Assembly (NCBI GenBank): GCA_021234155.1
Contig: JAJEKV010000013.1
Coordinates: 13,495,877 to 13,559,876, forward strand
DNA length: 64,000 nucleotides
Reading direction: 5' to 3'
From: Isoetes taiwanensis
Taxonomy: Eukaryota > Streptophyta > Lycopodiopsida > Isoetales > Isoetaceae
The position numbers and the translations under genes were made by a program. Shown one piece after another: positions 1 to 9,679 of this stretch. The notes below the pieces were generated by a model, which saw only the letters and a program-made list of their open reading frames with translations, was not told the DNA's origin and searched no databases. The first letter of the stretch is position 1. The number at the start of each line of letters is the position of its first letter.

Positions 1-604
1 CATATTGCACCTGTTCTGGAGGTTTGTGCTTATCAAAGGTTTTAACCATGGTCGAGGGGTTGAATGAAACACCTTTAATGTTGACCCCTTTGTTTAAAAC
101 CTTCACACAACCTTTAGCAGGAAAAGAATTCAAATCATGGGATTTGAGAGTTGCTTCAAGTTCCTTATTGGCTAAGGCAATCTTCTCCTTAATGATTTGT
201 CTCCTTCGAATTCGTCTAGCACTACCGTTAATGTTACCACGATTGCGAGCAGTGTCGTGTTCTACACTTGGGGTAGCTTGCTCCACGCCAATTGGTTGGA
301 CAGGCATCGGAGAGCACTTTCCTCCTCCATGCAAACGTTTCCTGCAGATCGGACAAACAGGAGGCAACCCATTCCATCTTAAGAGCAAGGATTGGTCAGT
401 CCCAAACATATCCTGGAAAGTCAATTCAAGCGGGATAGGTTTGAGAAGATCCAATTGTATGAATACCGTGGGAGGCCTGTCAGGTCTGCGTTCCTCGATT
501 TACGAGTCTGATCACGATCGAACCCTAGTTAGGGTTAAGCATGACCATGGTAGCGCTCCGCCTCCGTCCTCTCTCCCTGAGAGAAAATTTGGTGATGGGT
601 TCAT
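1..604 (-). pseudogene. LINE ORF1-like zinc-knuckle gene, runs off left edge
   Basis: Reading the minus strand from about 499 to the window edge gives an unbroken frame of about 166 codons. It contains CPICRKRLHGGGKC (roughly 310-352), an exact C-x2-C-x4-H-x4-C zinc knuckle, preceded by LRWNGLPP and followed by a basic RRIRRRQ stretch. In plant LINEs the first ORF encodes an RNA-binding protein with this layout: a hydrophobic strand segment, then W-x-G-x-P-P and a CCHC knuckle. The likely start ATG is at 604 in another frame (about 30 codons, then a stop), so the 5' part is frameshifted. The 3' part lies outside the window. It could instead be the gag of an LTR element; the order W-G-L-P-P then CCHC favours a LINE. 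The plus-strand 200-codon frame over the same bases is a shadow. Confidence 0.5.
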
Positions 605-639
605 GAGTAAGAATAGGAGATCGTAATTTGAAATGTTGT

Positions 640-1925
640 TATACAGTCTTTAATACATATTTGTTTCTTTCTCACGAATGCTTAAGAGTAGTTGAACTTA
701 ATTTATGACTTCCAGAGAGACAATGGAGGATGTTATTAATTTTAGTAAACCCGGCAGGATTGTTTTTAAAAGAGGCAGAAGAATCGCCAGTATAAACTAA
801 ATTTGACCACATAGTGATAAGAATGTTGTTTTAAAAGTTAAGGTTAAATATGATAGGGTCACAAGGATTGAATACAATGTAGGATTTTTCTCGGAACAAC
901 TCAAAGATGCACAAATGATCTAAAATTGCAGCTAAATGAAATCCTGGAGCACAAAATCAATCAGCAAATCTATGTCTAATGCTATTATTTCAATTGAGTC
1001 TAGTTCAAAATAAACTGGATTCTTAGAGTATCACCATGTGCTTCCTCTCACTCCATGCTTCCTCCATGCATCCTCACCATCCAAATGCCCAACAACATCC
1101 AAGCCATCTCCACTGGCAAAAAAAGCATATTCTATCTTATTCTATGCCATCCTAGTCATCCACAATTGCCTCTCTCAACATTCATCAAGTTTTTGGATCC
1201 TTTGGGTTGCATATTTGCCACAGGACAAGAAGGAATGTTTATGTTACATGCTTGTGAAGTGTTTGTTATGAAAATTTGATGCCGTCTTTTGTTGATGCTT
1301 TATGCTTGATTTTGTAGTCAATTGGGTGTCATAAAATATGCGGGTGCATGATTTAGGAATCTAATGCAGAGTGCACCCTATTGCCTTAAGGTTGATATAA
1401 ATCATCCAGCAAGCACTAGTTTATGTTGTATAAACCACGTTGATATTGTGGGAAATTGCAGTATTTTTGTTGTGTTTTGCCCAGTTCATGTTGTAAAACG
1501 CACATTGATCTTGTGGGCTATAATAATGCAATGTTTTTGTTGTGTCTCAAAGCATGCAAGCTACTTTGTCCAAATGATGGTTTTGATGAAATTTTATGTT
1601 GATTAAGTCAGTTGCGATCATTTCATTCTCCATATTTGTCTACTCATGCTGTTACATATAAACTACATTGCGAATGAAAAAAAGAAGTCATCAGTCCCCC
1701 TGAGATGAATTCCAAAAAAAAAAGCTAGGTAAATGTAGAGATGTCAAGGTCATCCAAATGTGACTTTGATGCAATGCCATGAAGAGATTACATAATTATG
1801 CCACATTTTAACCTATGATCAAGAAAGGCAACATGCAATACCAATATAAATACAATCACAAATATGAACCAGTCATTTATTTTGGCCATTGAAAGGCAAA
1901 GTTGTTAGAAAACAAGAATAAGGAT
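640..1925. other. AT-rich spacer, nothing recognised
   Basis: No frame here has recognisable domains, and both strands are rich in stops. Short plus-strand ORFs at 1038-1279 and 1364-1606 have spacer-like composition and no motif. Confidence 0.6.
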
Positions 1926-2195
1926 TTAGATGCAGGAAGAACAGGGATGAGTACAGTAACAAGTACGACCCGCGGCACAAATCCCGCTTGCACACTTAAC
2001 GCAACCAGATGGATGGTCGTGGGAGTTGTGGCAGGATTTGCAGTAATTATCGCATGAAATTCCCAGGCAGGAGGAGCTGTTGTAGGAATTATAGCATGAA
2101 ATTCCCCGGCAGGAGCTGTTGTCAGTGAGGCATTGTAAAGGTACGCCCTCCATCTCCATCACCATCATCACCACCAACACGCTCGCCTTCTTCAT
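1926..2195 (-). CDS. Small cysteine-rich ORF, possible secreted peptide
   Basis: This 89-codon frame carries 14 cysteines. A short Lys start followed by a hydrophobic, Met/Val-rich stretch (residues 1-18) could be a weak signal peptide, but internal Glu residues make it a poor one. The body holds two imperfect copies of a unit ending SSC-x-GISC (about residues 26-33 and 41-48), then CKSCHNS and CVKCASGIC. Spaced Cys pairs of this kind are common in plant secreted peptides and in small metal-binding proteins. No family is recognised. Upstream on the minus strand (2331-2381) lie three copies of a motif with an ACGT core, which would fit a promoter. It may also be a chance frame over an internal repeat. 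Confidence 0.3.
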   Translation of the reverse strand: MKKASVLVVMMVMEMEGVPLQCLTDNSSCRGISCYNSYNSSSCLGISCDNYCKSCHNSHDHPSGCVKCASGICAAGRTCYCTHPCSSCI

Positions 2196-2330
2196 CTTAC
2201 CTTACCTCCTACACTTCCACCTTCTTATGCCCTTTTACATTGTTAGAGCTCTTGCATTTTGACAATTATGAAATGCTAGCTTATCCGCTGGCGGCAATGA
2301 GTATAGGGGAGGGTGGCATATCAGTAATGA

Positions 2331-2381
2331 CGTGGAAAATACCCTTTGCAGACGTGGAAAATACCAATCGTGGAAAATACC
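2331..2381. repeat. Three copies of CGTGGAAAATACC
   Basis: Identical 13-mers begin at 2331, 2353 and 2369. On the minus strand they read GGTATTTTCCACG, and the first is followed by TCA, which makes CCACGTCA, an ACGT-core element. They sit about 140-190 bases upstream of the Cys-rich ORF on its strand, so they could be promoter elements or a micro-duplication. Confidence 0.55.
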
Positions 2382-2399
2382 CTAGAATCGTAAAATGAT

Positions 2400-3237
2400 C
2401 TCAAAGTATTGGATCATCTGGAGTCTTGCCGGATGGTGGATGCCCGCATTCTTTGACACATAATCTGTGCCCGCTATTGAAAAAATGGTAATATAACATC
2501 CTGTCTGTATCCATTACATAAATCAATTCTTGCCAATGATTTTCTTTCTGTCGAGATTAATCTCTGTTTACTCCAAATGTTTACTCAGTTTGGAGTCTAT
2601 ATTTTATTTTAGTTAGAGTCAAACATGTCTTGGAAAAGAAACATCATAGATTAAAAAATCTTATTTGCAGATATCAAAAAGGCTATTCTGAGTTTTAAAC
2701 GATGGACAATGAAGCTTTGGCAAGGGTTTTATTTTGGGCAGCTGCATATGGATCACACATGACCTGGGTATCGTCACCTAGTATCCATTGTCTTCAAATC
2801 GAGTCCACATTATATTTGTAGAAGCTTGTAAATATATCAAGCATAAGGATAATAAATCAGGGCACTGATTGTATTTTGTGATCCCCAGATTCCACCTATT
2901 TTTAGATTTGATGAGGATAAAAGAAGCTGCAGACAACAATTGCAGGAAAAGGAAGCTCCCACAACCTCAAGATGTCGTGGGAAAAGAAGCATCGTCACAA
3001 AGTAGCAAAGGACGCTAGAAGCAACACTGCAGTTGGTATGAGCCTGAATATACATGGGGTTTGAGCGCATCCAACGTTGTTGAATCATTATGTGATTTTT
3101 GCACACTACGTTTGGAGTTGGTTGAATGTGTTGTTTGTTAATTAAGTTATGCAACTGGATACTTTTGTGATGAAATTTTAGCTCTTATTTTCTTTAACCA
3201 TGTGGGCATTACAAGTGGTGGGGAGAAGACATGAGCT
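2400..3237. other. Spacer, nothing recognised
   Basis: AT-rich with no supported exon. The minus-strand frame at 2837-3154 has no motif. Confidence 0.5.
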
Positions 3238-3570
3238 TTGGATTGGTCCTTGATGTTGCCTCCCGCATTACCTTTTGAGGATATCCAGGAAGGCAGAACA
3301 GAACAACTAGAACAACTGGATGGGCAGAACTTAAAGATCCCATCAGACTTTGTGGGCATAGGAGAGGTCACACCAAGTAGTTTTGTTCATGGTAAGGCCT
3401 CAAATGAGCCCCCCAAATGTGTACAACAGTCTTTGGTTGAGCTATTAGTTGGTGATACTGTTGTGGAAGGTCATCCTTATGCTGAAGATCAGCCGGAGGG
3501 TTTTGCAATGGACATAGCTTATCACAGCCTACCGACAAATGCACTAAAGAGGCAAACCACATATGCATCT
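3238..3570 (+). CDS. Exon-like open frame, unidentified
   Basis: The first roughly 110 codons of a longer frame have an acidic, ordinary soluble-protein composition (start MDWSLMLPPALPFEDIQEG). From about 3570 the frame turns hydrophobic and intron-like. It lies 0.7 kb upstream of the SBP-box-protein-like exons on the same strand and could be an earlier exon of that gene, but no SBP-family motif is visible in it. No zinc-binding SBP domain was found anywhere in the window. Treat it as a candidate exon only. Confidence 0.2.
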
Positions 3571-4082
3571 TCTTTAAGTCTATCCTGGTTTTACACCTCT
3601 TATCTCATTCGGCTTTGGCTGTGTTGGCTGACATCCTTCATCTATTTGATACTTTGCTTTGCAGTGCCCTACAATCGGATTTCTTTCGGATTTCTTTTAA
3701 ATTCCACGACTGGAATCCTGCGGATTTCCCACAAAGGCTTCGGCACCAGGTTGCATTTTTGTTGTGGCGGTTTGTTTTGCTATCCTGTTAGGAACTTCAT
3801 TGGTAGAAAGGCATGTTCATGCAAGCAAGTTCTAGCAATCTCTCCACATTCTCTTATACAAGATTTTTTTTTTGTTATTGTATGTTATTCTAAGCACACT
3901 AAGAACAGCTTAAGTCTTCAAATGTGAAACATGTTTGCTTATTTGCCAGGTCCAGATCATGAAGCATAGATTAGCAGAACATGCCATGCTTGAGCTTTTG
4001 ATTAAACAGTTCTATTGGAGAATCTCTTTTAGTTTATATTGTGTCTTGTCATCACTGTATTTGTCAGCCATTGTGTTTGTGT

Positions 4083-4211
4083 ATTCTTGCTACATTAAGG
4101 ACATGTGCATGTTATATGTACTTACACAGGTTTATATAGTTGCATTCTTGCCACATTAAGGACATGTGCATGTTACATGTACCATGTACTTACACAGGTT
4201 TATATAGTTGC
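4083..4211. repeat. Tandem duplication, about 61 and 68 bp
   Basis: Two head-to-tail copies (4083-4143 and 4144-4211) share ATTCTTGC, ATTAAGGACATGTGCATG and CTTACACAGG before TATATAGTTGC. The second has an extra ACCATGT. They lie in what would be an intron just before the SPL-like exon at 4257. Confidence 0.85.
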
Positions 4212-4256
4212 AAATAAAGGCATTGACTTTATTAAGTGTTCTGTTCCTTAATTCAG

Positions 4257-4530
4257 ATCTTGGAATGGTTATCAAACATACCTGTGGAACTTGAGGGGTA
4301 CATTCTTTCAGGCTGCACATCTTTGACTCTTTACATTTCAATGCCTTCAGGATCATGGAACAAAGTAGGTAGCTCAAGAGTCATTTGTTTTTACATTGTA
4401 TTTTGCATCCGTTTGCTCTAACACAATCAATGCCACATCAGGTGAGTGGGAAAGCCATCTTAAACGTCTAATCGACCTATTTCAGTGTGGGTTTTGGGAT
4501 AGGGGCTATATATCTGCTTTCTTAAATCGC
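4257..4530 (+). pseudogene. Fragment of large SBP-box (SPL) transcription factor
   Basis: The piece 4257-4364 follows a good acceptor (ATTCAG) and ends at AAA before GTAGGT. It encodes 36 residues beginning ILEWLSNIPVELEGYILSGC and continuing TSLTLYISMPSGSWNK. Large SPL proteins (the SPL1/SPL12/SPL14 type) have a conserved block downstream of the SBP domain reading W-L-x-x-x-P-x-E-x-E-x-Y-I-R-P-G-C, then L-T-(I/V) and W. A second piece at 4441-4530, GEWESHLKRLIDLFQCGFWD, matches the next part of that block. Signs of decay: the invariant R-P of YIRPGC is replaced by L-S, the splice phase between the two pieces does not close, and the diagnostic SBP domain is absent. The family match is fairly sure; function is not. 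Confidence 0.6.
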
Positions 4531-4700
4531 GTCGCATCTACATTGATAATGATAACCTTTGCAAATTCCCTTCAGTCAATGCAGTAAATTCTTTTTCTGT
4601 CGGTACATTTTCTTGACTCAAGTATCAATGGACACGATTCTATCTAAGGACAGCGCAGGATACATTTGGTATCTTTCAGATTACTTTACATTAGAACCAA

Positions 4701-4746
4701 AAATTAGGATCCCTCCCTGCAAGAAATTAGGATCCCTCCCTGCAAA
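4701..4746. repeat. 23-bp tandem duplication
   Basis: Two adjacent copies of a unit containing TTAGGATCCCTCCCTGCAA (4701-4723 and 4724-4746). Confidence 0.85.
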
Positions 4747-5252
4747 CCAGAATTGTAACTCTCACCTTATGTGCCTTGCACAAATATTAGTTTGTCTTTT
4801 GAACAGATAGGTGAAAGCTTGCGTGCTTTAATCACATCACTATGGTCTCAAAGAATATATATTCTTCTGAATAACGGAGGCGAGATTAGTTTCAGTTTTA
4901 CATTGTCATTGTCAGTTTTACTTCTTTATCTACTAAGCAGCTTTAGTTCATGTTGGGTTAAAGATAACTGATACTGAAAATTTGTGTTTTACAGAGTCTA
5001 CTCAAAAGAAACAAAGTGGATAATCAAGGCAGATTTACGTTTCGAATATTGTTGTTTGAATTCAAGTTTATCCTGATCTTAACCAACAGGCTTTTGGATC
5101 AAGGCATTCCTGGCCATTGATTCCTGCCCTGTGATAGTGCATAACAGGCAAGCAAACTCTGGGAGGGGCAGTGGCGTGCCGTGCATGCTAATCCAGCAGC
5201 GTGCATAATTAAACCCTGGATTCAGCTTCGGATGCTGGTAATCAGCATCTAC

Positions 5253-5360
5253 GAACCTCTGATAACCGAGAGATAAGCCTGCGGAACCTTTGATAATCCA
5301 TCTACCGCTTCCCAAACCTCTGATAACCCAGCTAACAGCCTTTAAAACCTCTAATAATCC
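5253..5360. repeat. Four-copy repeat with ~31-bp period
   Basis: AACCTYTRATAAYCC recurs near 5253, 5284, 5314 and 5345, with a regular period of 30-31 bases. The minus-strand 95-codon frame over this stretch (5079-5366) arises from the repeat and is not called as a gene. Confidence 0.7.
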
Positions 5361-5393
5361 AGCCATGGATGAGGAGCGTTGCCTGCCCGGTTA

Positions 5394-5486
5394 AAGGGGA
5401 TAAACACCCCTGAGAGCCCATTACCACAGATAAAGGGGCGAGCCGTTTATCTGAGGTAATGGGCTCTCAGGGGTGTTTATCCCCTT
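5394..5486. repeat. 93-bp near-perfect palindrome (foldback element)
   Basis: The outer arms 5394-5425 and 5455-5486 are perfect 32-bp reverse complements. An inner stem pairs 5427-5434 (CAGATAAA) with 5446-5453. Only the central 11 bases and one A:A pair are unpaired. A transcript would form one long hairpin. It is most likely a foldback MITE; GGTTA occurs at both flanks, but a target-site duplication is not certain. Confidence 0.85.
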
Positions 5487-6465
5487 CATAATGGTTAAAA
5501 AAAAATTGGTAATTCTTTAATTTTGTGCATACCATCTTGGCAGCCTTCAACGGGCATTGTGGTATCTATGGTGCTGACTAGTACTTCCACCATTTTGGCA
5601 GCTCATACTTGAGGTGAATTTGTAAACTTGGCAAACGACTAGGCTTGCCATGTAGGCAATCTCATTGGGCGTCATGTCATATGGCATGTATAGCCTTTGA
5701 GATGTTTACATGGCTGCATTTTCAATTACACGCTTAAGTATGCAGCCAAGACCAGCCCCCACCCCAATAAATACAATGGCAGCAAGCATATGGATAATGC
5801 TAGAATGCTAAACACCACAAACTTACTATTTCTTTCCGTTTTAATAGTTAAAGGAATCAAGACCATGATTTTACTATTAAGTTCAGCCATATTCACACTT
5901 ACACTTGATGCATATTGTTAATGTTCTGATTAACATCTTGCTTTCCTGTTGCCTTCCACAACACCCTGTCTGGTCATGCTGTTGAGAAGCACATATGCTA
6001 ACAATTACTCTCATGCTGTTGAGAAGCACATATGCTAACAATTGGCTAACAGCTCACCGTTGACATTACATTAAACAAAACTTCATAAGGCCTTCATACG
6101 GTAAATTACAAGGTTGTTTGTTCATAGATATTGTGCAATGATAAGTGGAAAACAACACATAGCCACTCGCGATTAGATTGAATAGATGCACTACAAAACA
6201 ATTTGCATTTCAAATTAGAATTGACCTGATGGTTATCTACCACGGAACAATAGCAATAATACAAGAAACATATATACAACCGTGCAATTTGAATGTCATT
6301 GTCATCTCATCCACGGTATTTAAGTTGAGGGTTTTCAATATAAAAGGCTACATCTAGAATTCCTTAACAACGGCCATTTCAATGTCAATTAATGTGCTCT
6401 TTTTTTCGTCATCCATGTTTAAAGAATGGTAGCTCTTTTCAGATTTGGCCAATATGCACAACATT
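5487..6465. other. AT-rich spacer with one 33-bp duplication
   Basis: No gene is recognised. A 33-bp unit (TCATGCTGTTGAGAAGCAC and on) is repeated at 5974-6006 and 6011-6043, separated by four bases. Confidence 0.6.
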
Positions 6466-7075
6466 ACTTTCTCGTTTTTTCAAAGAATTTACCATCTTGT
6501 TTATAGCACATGTAAAGGAAGCTTCCATCAACCAAATTCGACGGGTCTGCAGTGGTGCCGTGAGGGCTGACCACATGACCAAGAAGTACTCCTAAAGTAC
6601 GTAGAGGCAAAAGTGCCCCACGGAGTGGTAAAAGTTGTTTTAAATTAATCCATGGGTTTGATTGAAATCTGGCTATACCCAAAAAAAACATCCATAAAGG
6701 AATACATCCCATGGCATGTGACCTCTTCCGTAATCTTGCGGTCATGCTTTATGGCAATGATAATGGGGATTGTCCATTCAAAGTATTTGACTCTGTAGAG
6801 AAGACTAGCATCAGGAAGCTTGCCAATTTCAGCTTTGATGCAGTCAGGGGAGTTGGGAATGAGCCAATAGTGCCATTGTTAAATGAGGCGTGAGTCCTCT
6901 TTGGTGGGAATGATGAGTTCATCCAATTTCCTGTTTATGCCTTGCAAACATTTATAGCTCCACATAAAGGTGCGCATCTCTTAGAGCTTCGCAACTACTG
7001 CTCGAAAAGACCATAGAGGGCATGTTGCAAGGCGAACATGTTAATCGGTACCAAGATCGACAAGTTTAATTTTAG
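6466..7075 (-). pseudogene. Ty3/gypsy reverse-transcriptase relic
   Basis: On the minus strand, broken frames give LQGINRKLDELIIPTKEDSR (around 6990-6900), then IKAEIGKLPDASLLYRVKYF and EWTIPIIIAIKHD (around 6855-6745), and later LLGHVVSPHGTTADPS (around 6580-6530). These line up in order with the reverse transcriptase of the gypsy element at 16242 (INKDLGELTIPTK; VKAEIDKLLAVGLIYEVKHS; LLGHVVSQAGITTDP). The catalytic region between them is deleted and there are several frameshifts. It is an old copy from the same broad lineage and is not part of the composite to its right. Confidence 0.75.
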
Positions 7076-7079
7076 GTAT

Positions 7080-7566
7080 TTGAATATGTGGAACCAGAAA
7101 CATTTGAATATGTGGAATCAGAAACACACATATCTGTGAGCAAACCTTCTAAGCCATACTGCTTCATTTGAAGCTGCACAAATTGCCATGTATTCACTTT
7201 CCAAACATGCTAACTGCGACAATCTTCTATTTCTTTAGACCAACTATCTTCTTGCAGCTTAAATCAGAAGTCAATGTTGTGATACCGACATTCTTTGGAT
7301 GGAGGTGCCTTTCCTCGTACCTCCTAATTATACGGCCTTTTATCTCATTTTCAGTCATACTACGTTCTCTTGAACTCCTTTCATTTTGGTCCTTTAGCTC
7401 CACAAGTCTATTCTCTACCCTATTAGCTTCTAGTTTATTTTCTCATCTCTACTAAATTAGTTGCACGAGCACAAGCCACCTAAAATTAAAACACTATATG
7501 TTTTTTCCCATGGTTAAGACTAGAAAACCATTCTATAAGAATAGGACGTTTTTGTGGGTTAATTTT
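7080..7566. other. Spacer, nothing recognised
   Basis: AT-rich flank between the gypsy relic and the composite element. The short plus-strand frames (7168-7455, 7498-7731) have no motifs. Confidence 0.5.
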
Positions 7567-7571
7567 ATTAA
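7567..7571. repeat. Left target-site duplication ATTAA of element M
   Basis: ATTAA directly precedes the TGTTAGTCC start of the left LTR. The same five bases directly follow the ...CCCAAACA end of the last LTR piece at 26665, so the whole 7572-26665 block descends from one insertion. Confidence 0.85.
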
Positions 7572-8148
7572 TGTTAGTCCTGTACGTCCAGGTACATTCA
7601 TGAAGACCACGGATCAGGGCAGGAATAAGGCAGGACCAGGTCAAGCATCGGGTAGTAGACCCACGCCCCCACCGAAATCCACGCAGAAGACCACGCCTGG
7701 GCCTAAGAAGAGACAAAGAACAGATATATGATGGCTCCCGTGGAAGTACAGTTCAGAGTCAGCGTGATTTCAGGCATATAAAGAAGGCACTGCCAGATTC
7801 CTGGAAAATCAGGCCCTGATCCAGGAGTTGGTAGCGAAATCTGCAAAACACCTATTTTGGGCCCAAGGCCGTTGTATTATATATATGAGTAGAGATAGAA
7901 CTCATGTTTTTAGATGAGCATTAGCCCTTATCTCCGATTTTCCTCTCGATTTTTGAGAGCTCATGTATGCGCCTTGATATCAAGAAAGTCTGATTCCTTC
8001 TCATTGTTTTAGCTTTGTTTTTCTCTGTTTTCTTCTTTCTGTTCTCTTGCAAAATCCCACGTGACGCTCTGCAAGGATTCTCCTGTTTGATCCAAGGGTC
8101 CTCACAGAGGGCCGTCTTGCAGGAGACCCCGAACCCAGACCCCAAACG
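7572..8148 (+). repeat. 5' LTR of element M
   Basis: Starts TGTTAGTCCTG and ends ...GACCCCAAAC, with a last-base change from the CA seen in sibling LTRs. It contains a TATATATATGAGTAGAG promoter-like stretch near 7878 and is about 577 bp long. It matches the LTR pieces at 13500-13787 and 26380-26665. Confidence 0.85.
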
Positions 8149-8149
8149 C

Positions 8150-8167
8150 TGTCGCCACTGCCGGGTA
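8150..8167 (+). other. Primer-binding site, degenerate tRNA-Asp type
   Basis: TGTCGCCACTGCCGGGTA follows the LTR. It matches the plant tRNA-Asp primer site TGGCGCCGTTGCCGGGGA at 14 of 18 positions. The sibling element N has TGTCGTCGCTGCCGGGT in the same place (12920-12904, minus). Athila-type gypsy elements use this tRNA. Confidence 0.6.
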
Positions 8168-8195
8168 TGATCATTCTCTTTTCGCTCTTCTCAAT

Positions 8196-9679
8196 ATGTC
8201 TGGTCGTGCTTTCACTCTTGAGGAACTCCTTTGCCAAACGACAACACGATTGGAGCGCCATCAGCGTCGAGAAGATGCTCGTGTCATGTACGACACTGAC
8301 TATGATATTGAGAGAGGCCGTGTCTGCTCAAGAGCTCAGTCGGTGCCACCTACCCCTCGTGTCCATTCTCGCCCAGGGTCTCCCCTTGTTTACCCCAGTC
8401 GCCACACCATACACCGGTACAACCCACTCCTCATTACTTCCAAACTCCAGAAAGCACTTACATTCATATCCCCGCGGGTCACACTCTCTTGCCTTCGCAA
8501 CCTTCTTCTCCTCCTGCGGGGATGGGCTATCCTCATGTCTCTTTCGATCCTCCCCATGTCCATGAATATCAGTCCTCTCCATCCTTTCAGCATGCAGTCC
8601 CTGTCTACAATCTCACTGATCTCAACTCAAATGAGGAAGGCTCCCACGATCCTTTGCCAACGGATGCTCCTCTCTTTGCCCCCCCCGGGTTTTTCTGTCT
8701 CTATGCTGCCTTGTTCCTAGCTCATGGCTGTCCCATAAAGCTATATTCCAGCCTATGCTCTACCTATCTACACGCAAGGTCTGCCTCCATCTCCTGTTCA
8801 AAATCTCAAGCTAATATATCCCAACTTTGGGAATACTAAAGGAAAGCCTCTTGATCAAAGTGCCCAAGCTCACATGGAAGAATTCGAGGCGCTGGCTATC
8901 CTCAATGGCCACGCTCAACCTCAACTCAAGTTTTACATCTTCTCCACCACGCTGCGTGGAGCCCCTCATCAGTGGCTCATGGCCAACAAAAGCCATTGGA
9001 AACAAAACTGGCAAGAGATGAAGACGGCATTTCTCTCTCATTATGGCACCACGGACGATGATCAGCAACTCCTGAAGCAGCTAAATGATCTTCAGCAACA
9101 GCCCACGGAGACTGCCCGCGATCTCGCAGATCGTCTTCACATTCTTGTCAGCAAGCTCAAAGAGTACCCCATGCAAAGCCAGATCCTTGTCTGGTTTCTG
9201 CAAGGTCTTCCTCCTGCCATTCGTCTCATGACTGAGTACCTGCGTCCCAAGACCTTGGAGCAGGCCATAATCACTCGGTCAATGTCTCCTCGCGGTGTTG
9301 CCCTCACGGAGCTTCCCTTCATGCCTCCTGTCATGGTTCCTCAGAATGTGGTTCAGCCACAACAATCTACTCCTCAACGCAACCAAATTTGGTGTCACAT
9401 TTGTAAATACTAAGGTCATCTTGCCAATGAATTCAACTCCACCAATGGTCCACCTCACTGTAAACGTTGTAATATGTGTAATTATGCCATTGAAGAGTGT
9501 ACCCGTGCGCATCCCACACCCTTCCGGCTAAAATGGTCTTTCAGGTGCAGACCATGCCACAACAACAGCAATCGTATCCACCTCAGCAATATCACCAAGT
9601 TCAGCAACCTCAACAATCTAGGGGTCAAGGCCCCCGTCAACCTTTTGATCCTTCCAAAGCTTAGTGTTATCACTGCAAA
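8196..9679 (+). pseudogene. gag of element M (truncated, frameshifted)
   Basis: Begins MSGRAFTLEELL, then a Ser/Pro-rich region (8230-8650, frameshifted). The retrotransposon gag core follows at 8874-9413, with HQWLMANKSHW and FLQGLPPAIRLMTEYLRPKT. The core ends in the first zinc knuckle, CHICKY, at an in-frame TAA; the second knuckle CKRCNMCNYAIEEC follows in a shifted frame. The copy stops abruptly at 9679, where sequence of the inverted segment begins. The same TAA is present in the inverted copy near 15908, so it predates the rearrangement. Gag would package element RNA in virus-like particles; this copy cannot make a full product. Confidence 0.8.
9188..9679 (+). repeat. Left copy of 492-bp inverted duplication at inversion breakpoint
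   Basis: Repeats as the reverse complement of about 15643-16133 with only scattered single-base differences (for example AACCAAATT against AGCCAAATT, and AATTATG against AATCATG). The copies stop together at TGTCTGG on one side and at CACTGCAAA on the other. Beyond 9679 the sequence becomes N protease-region DNA in the opposite orientation. Confidence 0.85.

Noticed and set aside
5079-5366. 95-codon minus-strand ORF with repeated sequence
   Set aside because: Generated by a 31-bp periodic DNA repeat; the period is not a multiple of three, so it would not give a repeated peptide under selection.
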